A stretch of 64,000 nt of DNA from Apostichopus japonicus (taxonomy: Eukaryota; Echinodermata; Holothuroidea; Aspidochirotida; Stichopodidae), in assembly GCF_037975245.1 (NCBI RefSeq), contig NC_092574.1:8308213-8372212 (forward strand), read 5' to 3'. Made by a program: the position numbers and the translations under genes. Of this stretch, positions 28,444-38,131 are shown in pieces (position 1 is the first letter of the stretch; every line of letters begins with the position of its first letter). The notes under the pieces were generated by a model, which saw nothing but the letters and a program-made list of their open reading frames with translations, made no database searches and was not told the origin of the DNA.

Positions 28444-29324
28444 AACACGTAACAGACTTCATGATGTCCCTGTTCCATCAAGGCAGACAGGTCTCCACCA
28501 TCAAAAACTACCGCTCAGCTATAGCGGCGGTCCACACAGGCTTCGCAGACGGCTCCACCATGGGGTCAAACAAGGTCATCTCGGCAGTCCTCCGTGGCAT
28601 GGCCAACAGGAGACCGACAACACCAAAACTCCCCCACTCTTGGAGTATAAATGGTGTTCTCAGGGAGATGGCGAATGATCCTTTTGAACCGATGGCATCA
28701 GCGTCCTTACGACACGTCACACAGAAGACCCTGTTCCTGATAGCAGCCGCATCGGCCAGACGGAGAAGCTGCCTCCACGCGTTATCCGTGGCGGAGGGAC
28801 ACATACGTTTTGACGTCAATGGGGTACGACTCATCCCCGATCCCTCCTTCCTCCCGAAGAACCAAACTCTTGAGTTTGTGCCAGGCGACATTTTCCTACC
28901 AAAAATCTCGCATTTTTCATCGATCAGGGAGGACAAACTCTGGTGCCCAGTCAGGGCACTCCGATGGTACTTACACAGAACCAAAGACCTCCGAACTTCG
29001 CCAAAACTGTTCATCCTACCGTCTGCCCCTCACACTCCGGCGTCTAAGGACACGATCTCCCGGTGGCTGGTCCAGCTCATCCAGCCTCACACCACAGGGG
29101 GAGAGAGGGTTCGGGCACATGACCTCAGGGGCCAAGCTTCCTCTAAAGCACTATTCGCGGGGGTACCCCTGGAGGAGATCCTGAAGGCGGCGGCATGGAA
29201 GACACCATCAACTTTCGTCGCCACATATCTGACCGACACCCTCGCTTCGGAGGCGGCATTCGGACGTGCGGTGTTGGGGGTTCCTTTGGGCAGGTCCCGC
29301 CCGTTGGGCCTCCCACCATCGTAA
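28134..29324 (+). CDS. DIRS ORF3, tyrosine recombinase (integrase)
   Basis: About 396 codons from the ATG at 28134. The frame is open much further upstream across the RT region, so the true start is uncertain; 28332 is the next good ATG. The N-terminal part (RPSTIRTYTTRLDCFYRWC, then VSTIKNYRSAIAAVH) resembles the SAM-like DNA-binding domain of tyrosine recombinases. The catalytic set is visible: Arg in SARRRS (209-211), H329 and R332 in AHDLRG, W355 in AAAWKTP, and the nucleophile Y365 in FVATYL. It should integrate the circular cDNA by site-specific-type recombination without target duplication. It overlaps the end of ORF2 by 310 nt in a different frame, a common DIRS layout. The stop lies just before the internal complementary region. 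Confidence 0.92.
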   Translation: MAQEAVVPPSARPPLRSTSRITRLPSPTHPSQGEDLPPEHQVSGPDCLAIIKSDLRTRGFSEDVADMAAAARRPSTIRTYTTRLDCFYRWCTNAQIDPRSASVKHVTDFMMSLFHQGRQVSTIKNYRSAIAAVHTGFADGSTMGSNKVISAVLRGMANRRPTTPKLPHSWSINGVLREMANDPFEPMASASLRHVTQKTLFLIAAASARRRSCLHALSVAEGHIRFDVNGVRLIPDPSFLPKNQTLEFVPGDIFLPKISHFSSIREDKLWCPVRALRWYLHRTKDLRTSPKLFILPSAPHTPASKDTISRWLVQLIQPHTTGGERVRAHDLRGQASSKALFAGVPLEEILKAAAWKTPSTFVATYLTDTLASEAAFGRAVLGVPLGRSRPLGLPPS

Positions 29325-29336
29325 CAGTGCCACTCT

Positions 29337-29434
29337 GTGCAATAGTGGAGTGGGAGACAGGTAAGAGAGGAGCGAAGTAAATTCCCCAAAACTCACTGGT
29401 TTGGGGATTTACGAGCGACGATACTTACCTGTCT
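29337..29434. repeat. Internal complementary region (ICR) of DIRS element
   Basis: Positions 29337-29381 are the reverse complement of the first ~45 bases of the element, and 29382-29434 are the reverse complement of its last ~53 bases. The two join with no gap at AGTAAA|TTCCCC. The ICR is thus a template for the circle junction, as in the DIRS-1 replication model. It also carries GACAGGTAAG on the plus strand (29356-29365) and on the minus strand (complement of 29424-29433). Confidence 0.93.
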
Positions 29435-29919
29435 TTCCCTCCTCCCACCACCACTCGGGACCTACCCGACGACACAAACGCCAACTAGACCGCTGAGCAC
29501 CACATGACTCAGGACGCCGCCCTTACCGCGAGCTCCTGGGATCGTCAGCTAGCCTCTCCCGGCCGCACAGGCCTCACATGTCTCACCTGGTTCATAACGA
29601 ACTCTTCCAACAGGACCCTGAGACGCTCGACGATCGCGACACTCCTCTTACACCCATCCTGATTGAGGTGAGTGCTCATACCCTAACAGGGCTTCTTTTC
29701 GAACTGATACCTCTAACATGCACCAGTTCGAGCGCACTCCAGTGTAAGATTACCGTCGCACATAACATCACTTGCACCCCACCTCCATGTCACCGGGTGG
29801 GGGCTTCTCTGATGATCAGCGGAGCTCGCGCACGCTTCTTCGCCGCCCTCGGCTCCCCCTTAGGTGCCACCCGCCCTCCCTACCCGAACGAGGGGCAAGC
29901 TGCCTGCTTGTGTCCTGGG
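29435..29919. other. DIRS 3' non-coding region
   Basis: About 485 bases between the ICR and the right ITR. It is GC-rich like the rest of the element and has no frame with a recognisable domain. Open frames crossing into the ITR are incidental. Confidence 0.7.
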
Positions 29920-30082
29920 ATAGATTCGGAAGGAGGAGTTAGTGGGCGGTGCCTAGGGAGCGAGGGCGCAGTGCTAAAATATTCCAAATGTGTAGTTAGG
30001 TAGATAGGAAAGTGCAATAGTGGAGTGGGAGACAGGTAAGTATCGTCGCTCGTAAATCCCCAAACCAGTGAGTTTTGGGGAA
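29920..30082 (-). repeat. Right inverted terminal repeat of DIRS element
   Basis: Positions 29920-30040 mirror the left ITR. Positions 30041-30082 are a right-end-specific extension ending TTTTGGGGAA that is absent from the left end but present in complement in the ICR. Unequal ITR ends of this type are typical of DIRS elements. The motif GACAGGTAAG is at 30031-30040. Confidence 0.93.
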
Positions 30083-33000
30083 CCACTGATTGAAAGGGTA
30101 TACTGAACAGTGTGTATCCCTGTTTGTACAGGATAAGTGCTGCTATATACGGACGATGAGGTGTAGGGAAGCTATAGATAAATGGCATATGCTTACATGG
30201 AGTACATTGTAGTTGTTGATAATGATGTAGGATGCTTCTTATTGCTATATTAAAGATATCTGTAAGACTCATACCTTCGATGTCATACATGTAGTCTCTC
30301 CATGGAGATGTCGTCTCAAGCATTTGATGGCGATGTCTCACTGACGATGATGATATATCAAGCCTTCGGTGGCGATAGCTCATCCTGACGAGCTCAGTCC
30401 ACTTTCGGTTAATGTCTGTTTACGATTTCGTAACCGTCCTTATTACTTTCGCCACGGCGTATAGAGTGTATTTCATAGGTTGCATCCCGCCTTCCGTGTG
30501 TCTGTTTTAACGATGTATTTCTCTGTTGGTTACACGAGGGTTTGGTTTCGATGGATTGGCTATAATTTGTACCCCCCCCCCCCCCTTTTTGATCTCAGTT
30601 AGATTTGTCTCAAAAGTCTTTCAAGTGGTATATTCAGTTTCGCCAATGCTCTTCTATTGAACTGCTTATATAGCAATCTGTCCCTCATTTAAAACGTGAC
30701 AGCGAGGTACAATAAATCTTGTAGCAAGCACAAAAACGGTCAACCGAGGTGAGAAGAATATTCTTTACCAACTTTATTAATAGAGTTTGCAAATAGCTGA
30801 GGTACCCTCAAGGGGGGAGAATTAGAAGCCCTCGGTTCCATATTTATTTTTTACCCGTGTCAGTTCGTCGTCACCTTTGGAATGGATTATCATTTCAAGC
30901 GGCCGGTCAGACAGCCTAAAGTCGATCGTTTTTGGTTTGATTTCTAGCAGATTTATAGGCCATGGGAATTATGATGCGTATAGATTTCTGGCATGTTTGT
31001 TGTTATTAATGTTGTGTGGAAAGATCATTCACCTTATTTTTATATGAGCTGTTGAGAATGGGCTATATAGGACTACACACATTCCTGGGATAACACACAC
31101 ATCTGGGAGATGTTACTGCGGCACTTCCAGCGGAGTCGAACGGTAGACGTCCTACGAACACCACTGTTCGTTAACTTCCCTTACCCTCAAATCCAACTGT
31201 GTGCAGGCATATTTGAAGCATTAGCAATTGCTTTGACAGAATAGGTAGCTCTTCTTGTCTAGGGTATGTCTGTTTATTCACCAGAGTTTGGCACGGCATC
31301 GAATATCGACTTACCCTCGCGATCATCCCTGAGAAACTGAACCCAATATACTGATAAACTCTCTCCCTACGACAAACCTTCTTTTACCCTACTAAAGATA
31401 ATTAAGTCAACTTAGTCCACAATACCCCCTCCACTTCCCGCAGTGACTTCCCAATTCCATAGCATGTATTTGTTATGTGTAAACCATGGAAGTATTATAC
31501 CCAGGGTAAATACATCCTTGTAAAATCTATACCGCCGGAGTATGTAACGTCATCCTATACCTCCATTTGACGTATGCCATTCGTGCATACACCTGTTTTG
31601 TGACTCTTTCTAAAATCCTAGAAATGTTTCGTGGGATCACATCCCTTAACATCTCGATCTATGGATCTTCATTGCGATTACCGGACCCAACTATTGTGCC
31701 GTATTTGCAGATATACCATTGATGATATAAAGTTTGATCATTTTTATCATCAAAAAAATCCCTCCTGAAGTCTTGCTTGCTTCCTTGTGTTATGATGTAT
31801 GATGTTCGCCTAATTTGTGGAGAGCCATGCCGGTTCTTCGCATTTCAACAAGATGTAAAATGCTTAGAATGTAACGGTTATCATGCAATATTATTGGGTA
31901 TTTACTGATACAGTGTTGGTATAAATTTTTGATTATAGTAGGTGATGGCGCAGCCTTTGACTTGACCAGAGGACCCCCTTATCGTGTAGACCATGGTCTG
32001 AAAGATTCGACAGCTCGATATGACCAATTTGGACATTTTTCTGCACGGGTCAGGAAAACTACATTAGGGACACTGTCACGCGCGCCTTATCTGCCAGCGA
32101 ACTGTATTTTGTTTGGAGGCCGATAATATTTCTTGCTTGATAAGAATGTAGAAAAGGTGTTTATTAGGACCTGTTTGTTTATAACTTAATAAACACAATA
32201 ACACATGTCACTTGGCTATCTCCGTGTTCGATCAATCCCCTTGTTGGTCGATTCCAAGGAACACAGTGAACTTCCCTGGCATACTTATGACCCTGAAATT
32301 CATCGCAGGGGTTGTTTGCGTCCGGACGCCGCTATCAGCAAAAGAAGAGAATTAGAAATCAACCCATGAGAAGAATTGTTAGTCAACCTATTCCAGCATG
32401 TTCCGTCCAGGTCCCCTTACTTTCAGCGTAGACGTACTCGCACCGGCCCAATTCCTATGAAACTTGTAAACACAGCAAAACAACGCGGTTAGCTATCGGT
32501 ATCATATATCATTGCCGTCCTCTGTGTGACATCAAATTTGATTCTAGTATAACATAACATTGGTTCCAAACAGTTCAAAAAGATGAACTCGCTCACTGTG
32601 TGCCGTCATTGCCCGTGTTAACTGTATGGTATTATGTAATAGACCTTCGTGATACAACTCCCTAATGCAAGGCATATACAGTTTTCACTAGTGTCTTTCA
32701 TCTTACACACCTTAGATAGACTGTATAAAACTGTACATTGCATCGGATAATTGTACTGTTTGAGTGGATTTTAACTGGCGATTTTCTGGTTCACTTATTT
32801 ACGAAAAATAGCCGACGATTGATTTGTTTGAGTGGTGGTGCACAACTAGAGATGGGTCGGCCAACATTTTTCATCACTCGGACTATACTGAGCTTTTTTT
32901 TCAGCTTTCTTGAAGCTCAAACCGGTAAATCAGCGGGATCCTAAGGAATCTACAAGATTTCCTGGGAACTTAAATCTGTACATGTTATTTGTTAAATAGT

Positions 33001-33699
33001 TTGTGACGTGTTGCTTCTGATAAGGTCAAAGGTCGGCACAGTGAAACACGCGATAGCACCGGTATATATACCGTCATGTATACTGTAAAAAGAAACATGT
33101 AAAATGTATAATTGTGGGTTACGACAGCTACTATCATTGACAAACCAATTGTTGGCATTACAAACCCAGATAGTCAATAGGCTCATTGATCCCCTTATCA
33201 AGTTTTATAAAATAAAATAAAACTTAAAAAGAGAAAATAAAGTAGGCTATGTGTATCATGCTTGAAGAAAACCTCTCAATAATGTGTAAAAGACGATGGA
33301 TGGGGGTTTGAAAATTCAAACAGTACTACAAAAATGGACATAAACAGAGATCTCGGGATCTTCTAATTTTTTGTTCCTTTTTTTGTTCCCGAATTTTGCG
33401 ATCACTTGACTTACATTACGTACGTGCACTTCAAGAAACGACCACCCAAATGTTGGGTAAAGCTCTCTCTGCCCACATACAAGTAAGATCGAGGCAATTG
33501 AATGGGAAAAAGTTATAATGTGAAAATATTCGCAAATCGCATGGACATTCTTTAATGTGGTCAATTTTCTACCTACTAGCAGTTGGATTCATGTAGTAGT
33601 ACTCAGTGTTGGTAACATCATGCGCCCAACATTTTGTGCGGAGTGCAGAGCTAATAGAGCCTTTCATTGTGATGCCATTATTTTAAACTTATCTTTGTC
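30083..33699. other. Intergenic or intronic DNA upstream of the Sprouty exon
   Basis: No coding exon recognised. A C14 run lies at 30572-30585. Because the Sprouty coding exon begins with a splice acceptor, this stretch probably contains intron sequence and may contain the non-coding first exon and promoter, neither of which I can place. Confidence 0.5.
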
Positions 33700-33712
33700 T
33701 TTTCTGTTACAG
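33685..33712 (+). promoter_or_regulatory. 3' splice acceptor before the Sprouty coding exon
   Basis: A pyrimidine-rich run ends in TTTTCTGTTACAG at 33712, a strong metazoan acceptor. It places the start of the coding exon at 33713, 69 bases before the Sprouty ATG. This agrees with the usual Sprouty structure of one intact coding exon preceded by non-coding exon(s). Confidence 0.65.
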
Positions 33713-33717
33713 AATTT

Positions 33718-33870
33718 ATGGCTCGTCGTCGGCGCCGCCTTTCACCTATGACCCAAACCGCCGACAGTCTCAAGTGTATCCATGGCCGAAGATGGACGCA
33801 ACGGCCTGATAATTTCGCGGCAGCCCCTGCCGATCTTTACGACACCGACGAACACAACCAAGTCGAATAA
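33718..33870 (+). CDS. Upstream ORF overlapping the Sprouty start
   Basis: If the mRNA begins at the predicted acceptor, its first ATG (33718) opens a 50-codon Arg-rich frame that ends at TAA 33868-33870. It overlaps the Sprouty start codon in another frame. Both ATGs have a pyrimidine at -3 and G at +4, so neither is clearly stronger. It could lower Sprouty translation. Whether it is translated is unknown. Confidence 0.3.
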   Translation: MARRRRRLSPMTQTADSLKCIHGRRWTQRPDNFAAAPADLYDTDEHNQVE

Positions 33871-34573
33871 GAACCACTCAAATCTTCAAGCTCTGGAGTC
33901 AGTGTCGGGGCGAACGGCCCCTGATAACGACTACTGTGATCTCCCACCTGCCAAGGATCTTGGACAGAACAATAACGAAAGTACATCACATTCGCCAACT
34001 CATTCTGTCGTGTCCTTTGACCAACGATCGTCGACGGACAGACATAAGGCGAAGTTCATAATCGTACCGTCGTCCGAAAAATCGCCAAAGGCCCCGGCGA
34101 AGGTGCTGAAAGTTGTGAAACGGGAACCAAGCAGGACCAGTGAGACGAGTGTGGGCAGTCAGACTCCACTGCACGTTGAAGGGAAGGGCGCTGAACTCTG
34201 TAGTTACTGCGGACTTTGTCGGTGCGAGCGTTGTCGGGCCAGCAATAATCTACCCCGCAGTTGGTTGTGCAATTCTAGGTGTCTCTGCTCGCCGGATAGC
34301 GTGCTCGATTACTGTACATGTGTGTGCTGTGTTCAAGGGATATTTTACCATTGTGCTGAAGACACCGAGGACGATTACCGGTACGTGGACGAACCGTGTT
34401 CTTGCAACCCTCACAAGCGGTGTCTACGGTTTTCCTGTATGGGACTTTTATCGGTGTGTCTACCGTGTTTGTGGTGCTATTGGCCTGGTCGAGGCTGTTT
34501 GGAATGTTTACGACTGTGTAGAGCGCAGGGTCGGAGAGGTTGCGAATGCGTAGATAAACCAGTCAAAGTGTAA
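33782..34573 (+). CDS. SPRY: Sprouty family protein (RTK/Ras-MAPK feedback inhibitor)
   Basis: 263 codons in one exon, slightly shorter than vertebrate Sprouty proteins (about 300). Residues 140-256 are the Cys-rich Sprouty domain, with SYCGLCRCERC, a long CxxC/CC series and LPCLWCYWPGRGCLECLRLC near the C-terminus. The N-terminal motif NDYCDLP (Tyr51) fits the N-x-Y-x-x-x-P site which, once phosphorylated, binds the Cbl TKB domain in Spry1/2/4. A Ser-rich stretch (69-84) matches the usual serine-rich region. An in-frame TGA at 33749-33751 rules out an earlier start in this exon. Sprouty proteins act at the plasma membrane to damp FGF/EGF signalling through Ras-ERK and are usually induced by that pathway. 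Spred is excluded because there is no EVH1 domain. No paralogue assignment is attempted. Confidence 0.97.
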   Translation: MAEDGRNGLIISRQPLPIFTTPTNTTKSNKNHSNLQALESVSGRTAPDNDYCDLPPAKDLGQNNNESTSHSPTHSVVSFDQRSSTDRHKAKFIIVPSSEKSPKAPAKVLKVVKREPSRTSETSVGSQTPLHVEGKGAELCSYCGLCRCERCRASNNLPRSWLCNSRCLCSPDSVLDYCTCVCCVQGIFYHCAEDTEDDYRYVDEPCSCNPHKRCLRFSCMGLLSVCLPCLWCYWPGRGCLECLRLCRAQGRRGCECVDKPVKV

Positions 34574-37440
34574 AGAGGAAGAGGAAGAAAAAAAAAAACA
34601 CTCCAGCAGTTACATAAGGTATTGGTTTTCATGGGAAAATCTGCATGAATTATGGTGCTTGGTACAAGAATGGCGCAGGTACTTCAGGTGTGTCTCGCCG
34701 TCATCACTGGCGTGGACTGCCGGTTGGTCTCGGCTCCGACCGTCTGTAGCGGAGAAGGGGACAGAACTGTCCTGTCGACGGCACCGGCATGGAAGGGGAT
34801 TTCATTGAAAGAGAGCTTGTTGAATTTACCTACGGTGTTTGCATTGCTAAAGGGTTATAGTTATTACTTTTTGCCATTAAGAACATTTGTACATCGAACG
34901 CATCCCGTGAGGTGACTAGTAATAATGACGTAATAATGACGTAGGTAAAGCATAGATCTAATATTTACGGAGAGACGGCCTATATTAAAACGAGGAAGCG
35001 AATGGGTTATGGTAAAACTAACCGAATGTAATAATGATGTATCACACCTCTCTTTAAGTAATGGTACACTCTAGAGATATTTTAGTCAAAGTAAATGCCC
35101 TATAAAGTCAAGTGGACTGAATCTTGTGTGGTTGAGACTACACAAACTCCCATGCATGTACAGTTTTATGTATATATACAAGTGGGGGAAAACGTACAGG
35201 AACACATCGGTTCGATATATTGCTAAGCCAGTAACATTTAGGTTGCATGAGTAAATATTTGTTGTTATTTTTTTGTTGTTGAATGGTTTCTACATCTTTG
35301 TTCTCACTTATTTCGAATATAATTTAAAACTTGGAACTAAACTACCTGAAAACATTTCTGTTATTTCAAATCCTAGACGATATACTCCTCAGATCCGACG
35401 ATGTTCTAACTCTGTTTGGTTCATGAAGGGGTGGACTGGTCCGGGGTGGGGGGGGGTGGGGGTGTATGCGGACTTTTGTGTGTATGTGGAAACAACAGGT
35501 CCTTCTCAATTCTGAAATTCTGACCTTCGTTTCGTTATGGATAACTAAGCTCATACCGAGTATTGACTATTCTGCGTTGAATACACTTGCCAACGTTGTC
35601 AACCGCTGCATGGATCGCTCATAGTGAGTAGATGAGGAAGAGAGGGTGGTTGGTGGTGGTTGGGGGGGGGGGGTTGGGGGTGAAGTGGTATACGAATAAA
35701 AAATTGATAAGCACATCAACTATTTATGTGGAGAGTCTAAGGCATGATAAATTTGAAGTGTGTGTTGCTCGATTAAGTTAATTGGACTTTGGTAACTAAA
35801 ACAGCATGCTGTCAAGTTTATACTGTGTGAGCAAGTCGTATATTGAACCTCTCTCTTCTATAGTGGAGTATGCGCTATGTATAAAGAAGTACATCTTGAT
35901 GTTGTATTGTATTGCCTTCTACTACTACTACTCTGTTATGTATTTAAAAGAATATTTTGTTTTTAATGCTAGGGCTGTACCAACTCACTATGTTTGTCGA
36001 AGGTGACGTGTAGTTGCGCTGTATTCAGCAGTTTGTTTTTATGATTTTTAGTTTTAAATTTTTTTGTGTAAGATAAATGATGTATATATCACCATATATA
36101 TGTATATGTAGATATAAACGTATATATATGTACATATATATGACCATTGTACAAAAACGTGCTAAAATCGATATATACGAGTTATGCGCGAGTGTCTATG
36201 ATATCAAAACAACAAACTGTGCGCGTACCATGACGGGGTTAAAACATATTTTATGTGTGTGTTTCCGTTAGCCTTTTTGCCTGTAGTTACAGAAGAGTAA
36301 AAAGACGCTTAAGAATACCGTGTCCATGATGTAAGATATAACACATTAATTAGGATATCGTTTATACTGCAGTAGATGACGTCAGCTAGGAAATATGGGG
36401 ACCGCTTCGTACGTATGTCAGTTTGCATGAAAAATTTCAAGACGAAAAGGTGTGTGGTGTGGTGCGTTTTCAATCAGAAGCACATAGTCACGTCTAATTG
36501 AGAAGGAATTTGTCAGATTTGAAACAGCCAATTCTCGCTAGGACTTGGTCACACTGTTTACAGCGTACCTCCATTTTGAGAAATATTTATTGATGTGTTA
36601 CATTTCTTGGAAGGGTTATTTGTGAGGGCATGGAGATATTGCCTCGTAATTACGCAGCATGTCCTAGTTTTACAGCTCGTGTATCGACAAACAACTTTTA
36701 GATTTTCCCTTGTCATGCGTACGTCTTCATCACGTGCTAGATAGTGACCAATGGCGTTACGCGATATAGTTACAATGTTATAAAGTACCTACACTATATC
36801 GTAGCCACATTAAGTTACCACATTAATGTGTGTATGACGTAACGACCGTCGGCGCCATGTGTATCGTGTGTCTTGAATAGCCAACAAGTAAAGCAGAGAT
36901 ATACTATGTAGTGGAATTATCAGTAGGCCTATATGGTAGAAGCGCTCTTTGAATATTTCACACACGTCATAGTGTGTGTGACGTACAAACGATCAGTTCT
37001 GACCAATAGGAATATCAGTTTGTTTATCACGTGATGTTTTGTGATTGTGTGTTAATTTACATTTCTTTTGTTAGTCCACCGACTCACTCGACCTCAGGAT
37101 ATTCACAGTGGATTCATGGGCTCGTGTTATGCTTGTGTTTATCATGTATCGTTCAAACGCTGGATAGTTATAGGCATTAATTTATATTGTTACAGTTATT
37201 ATTTTATCACTATTTTTCGTTGTTTTCCTTTTTGACGTTGAAATAAGTGACGGTCAGAAAGGATAACAGTTCACGTTGTTATATACACTTTTTTCTTCGG
37301 TTTTTTTTTCTTTCTTTATTTTCGGTTTCGTTGTATAGTTCATATTTACAATTTTCTATTTTCAAGGTGCAATGTTAAGAAATCTCGTGTAATCCATTAC
37401 ACAGGACACGAGTGGAAAGAACGTGTTTAAGTAAGTAGTT
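34574..37440. other. Sprouty 3' UTR and downstream DNA, extent unknown
   Basis: After the stop comes a purine-rich AAGAGGAAGAGG/poly-A stretch, then AT-rich non-coding sequence. A candidate polyadenylation signal AATAAA is at 35695-35700, but other signals further on are possible. A duplicated TAATAATGACG lies at about 34919-34941. A G12 run is at 35662-35673. No domain is seen in the short frames here. Confidence 0.5.
35695..35700 (+). promoter_or_regulatory. Candidate polyadenylation signal AATAAA
   Basis: A canonical hexamer about 1.1 kb after the Sprouty stop codon, on the coding strand. Other hexamers exist downstream in this AT-rich DNA, so its use is uncertain. Confidence 0.25.
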
Positions 37441-37805
37441 TTGATTAGTTTTGATTTCGTGTGCTCCCATCAGCAGATTTTACAGTGCCTGTTGTTTGCT
37501 GTCATCAACGAACATATACTGTGTTAATTTGGTATTTGCTACCATACCAATTGGCACACTTGATGTGTGCACCACCCATCGGCGGACATACTATATATTA
37601 AGCATGGTATCATGTGCTACTTCTATTTTACCATGGTGTGTGATGTATGGTGCAGCATGTGTGCACCGACCTATCATCACGGGGTAAATGATGTTTGCAC
37701 CCACCAGGAGACGACATTAACTGTATCATGTCGATGCTGAGTGGTGCACCCATCAGCAGACACACTGTGTCATCATGGTGCTATGTGCTATACTCTCAGC
37801 AGCAC
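37441..37805. repeat. Degenerate minisatellite (CCATCAGCAGA / ATCATG / TGTGCAC)
   Basis: The blocks CCATCAGCAGA, CACACTGTG or ACATACT, ATCATG and GTGCTA recur in the same order at roughly 55-120-bp spacing, with considerable divergence. Copies are recognisable near 37469, 37575, 37700 and 37750. Confidence 0.6.
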
Positions 37806-38069
37806 ACATGCTAAATAATGTGTGCTGTAAAGCCTACATGGATTGGGAGAGAGGAACTGCAAGGGGTTTTACATGGACAATCTGAACGAATTCCTGTACT
37901 GTTCATAAAGCGTTCAAATACCAGTATCCATGAAGGACAGAAACTATCTGGTACGGTGGAGGGGTGGGGTGATGGGGGGGGGGCGGTGAGGAATGGTGAG
38001 TTGGATGGGAGGGGTGTACTTACCTATATGGGGTAAAAGATGGTCGGGTTTTCGAGAAGCCTCTCTTGA

Positions 38070-38131
38070 AATTGTAGTTTTGTGTGTTAAATATTCTTAT
38101 TAGAATAATCTCAACACACAAAACTACAATT
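38070..38131. repeat. Near-perfect 62-nt hairpin
   Basis: ATTGTAGTTTTGTGTGTT (38071-38088) is perfectly complementary to 38113-38130. The inner part (AATATTCTTAT / TAGAATAATC) also pairs with a few mismatches, leaving a short terminal loop. The size and shape suit a pre-miRNA-like hairpin or a tiny foldback repeat. Which, if either, cannot be decided here. Confidence 0.8.

Larger units (their letters stand above)
23531..30082 (+). mobile_element. Complete DIRS-like tyrosine-recombinase retrotransposon
   Basis: A 6.55-kb element with non-identical inverted terminal repeats, a gag-like ORF1, an RT-RNase H frame with a YLDD active site, an overlapping tyrosine recombinase frame and an internal complementary region. 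This gene set, without LTRs, aspartic protease or DDE integrase, is diagnostic of the DIRS order. In DIRS elements a circular cDNA is made by using the internal complementary region to join the ends, and the recombinase inserts it without target-site duplication. The ends were set from the internal region, which is complementary to the right end and the left end joined as one junction. No flanking duplication is visible, as expected. All main frames are open. I see no methyltransferase domain of the kind some DIRS elements carry. Confidence 0.95.

Noticed and set aside
34140..34553. 137-codon second frame inside Sprouty
   Set aside because: Overlaps the conserved Cys-rich domain in another frame. 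Its Cys/Val-rich composition follows from the Cys codons of Sprouty.
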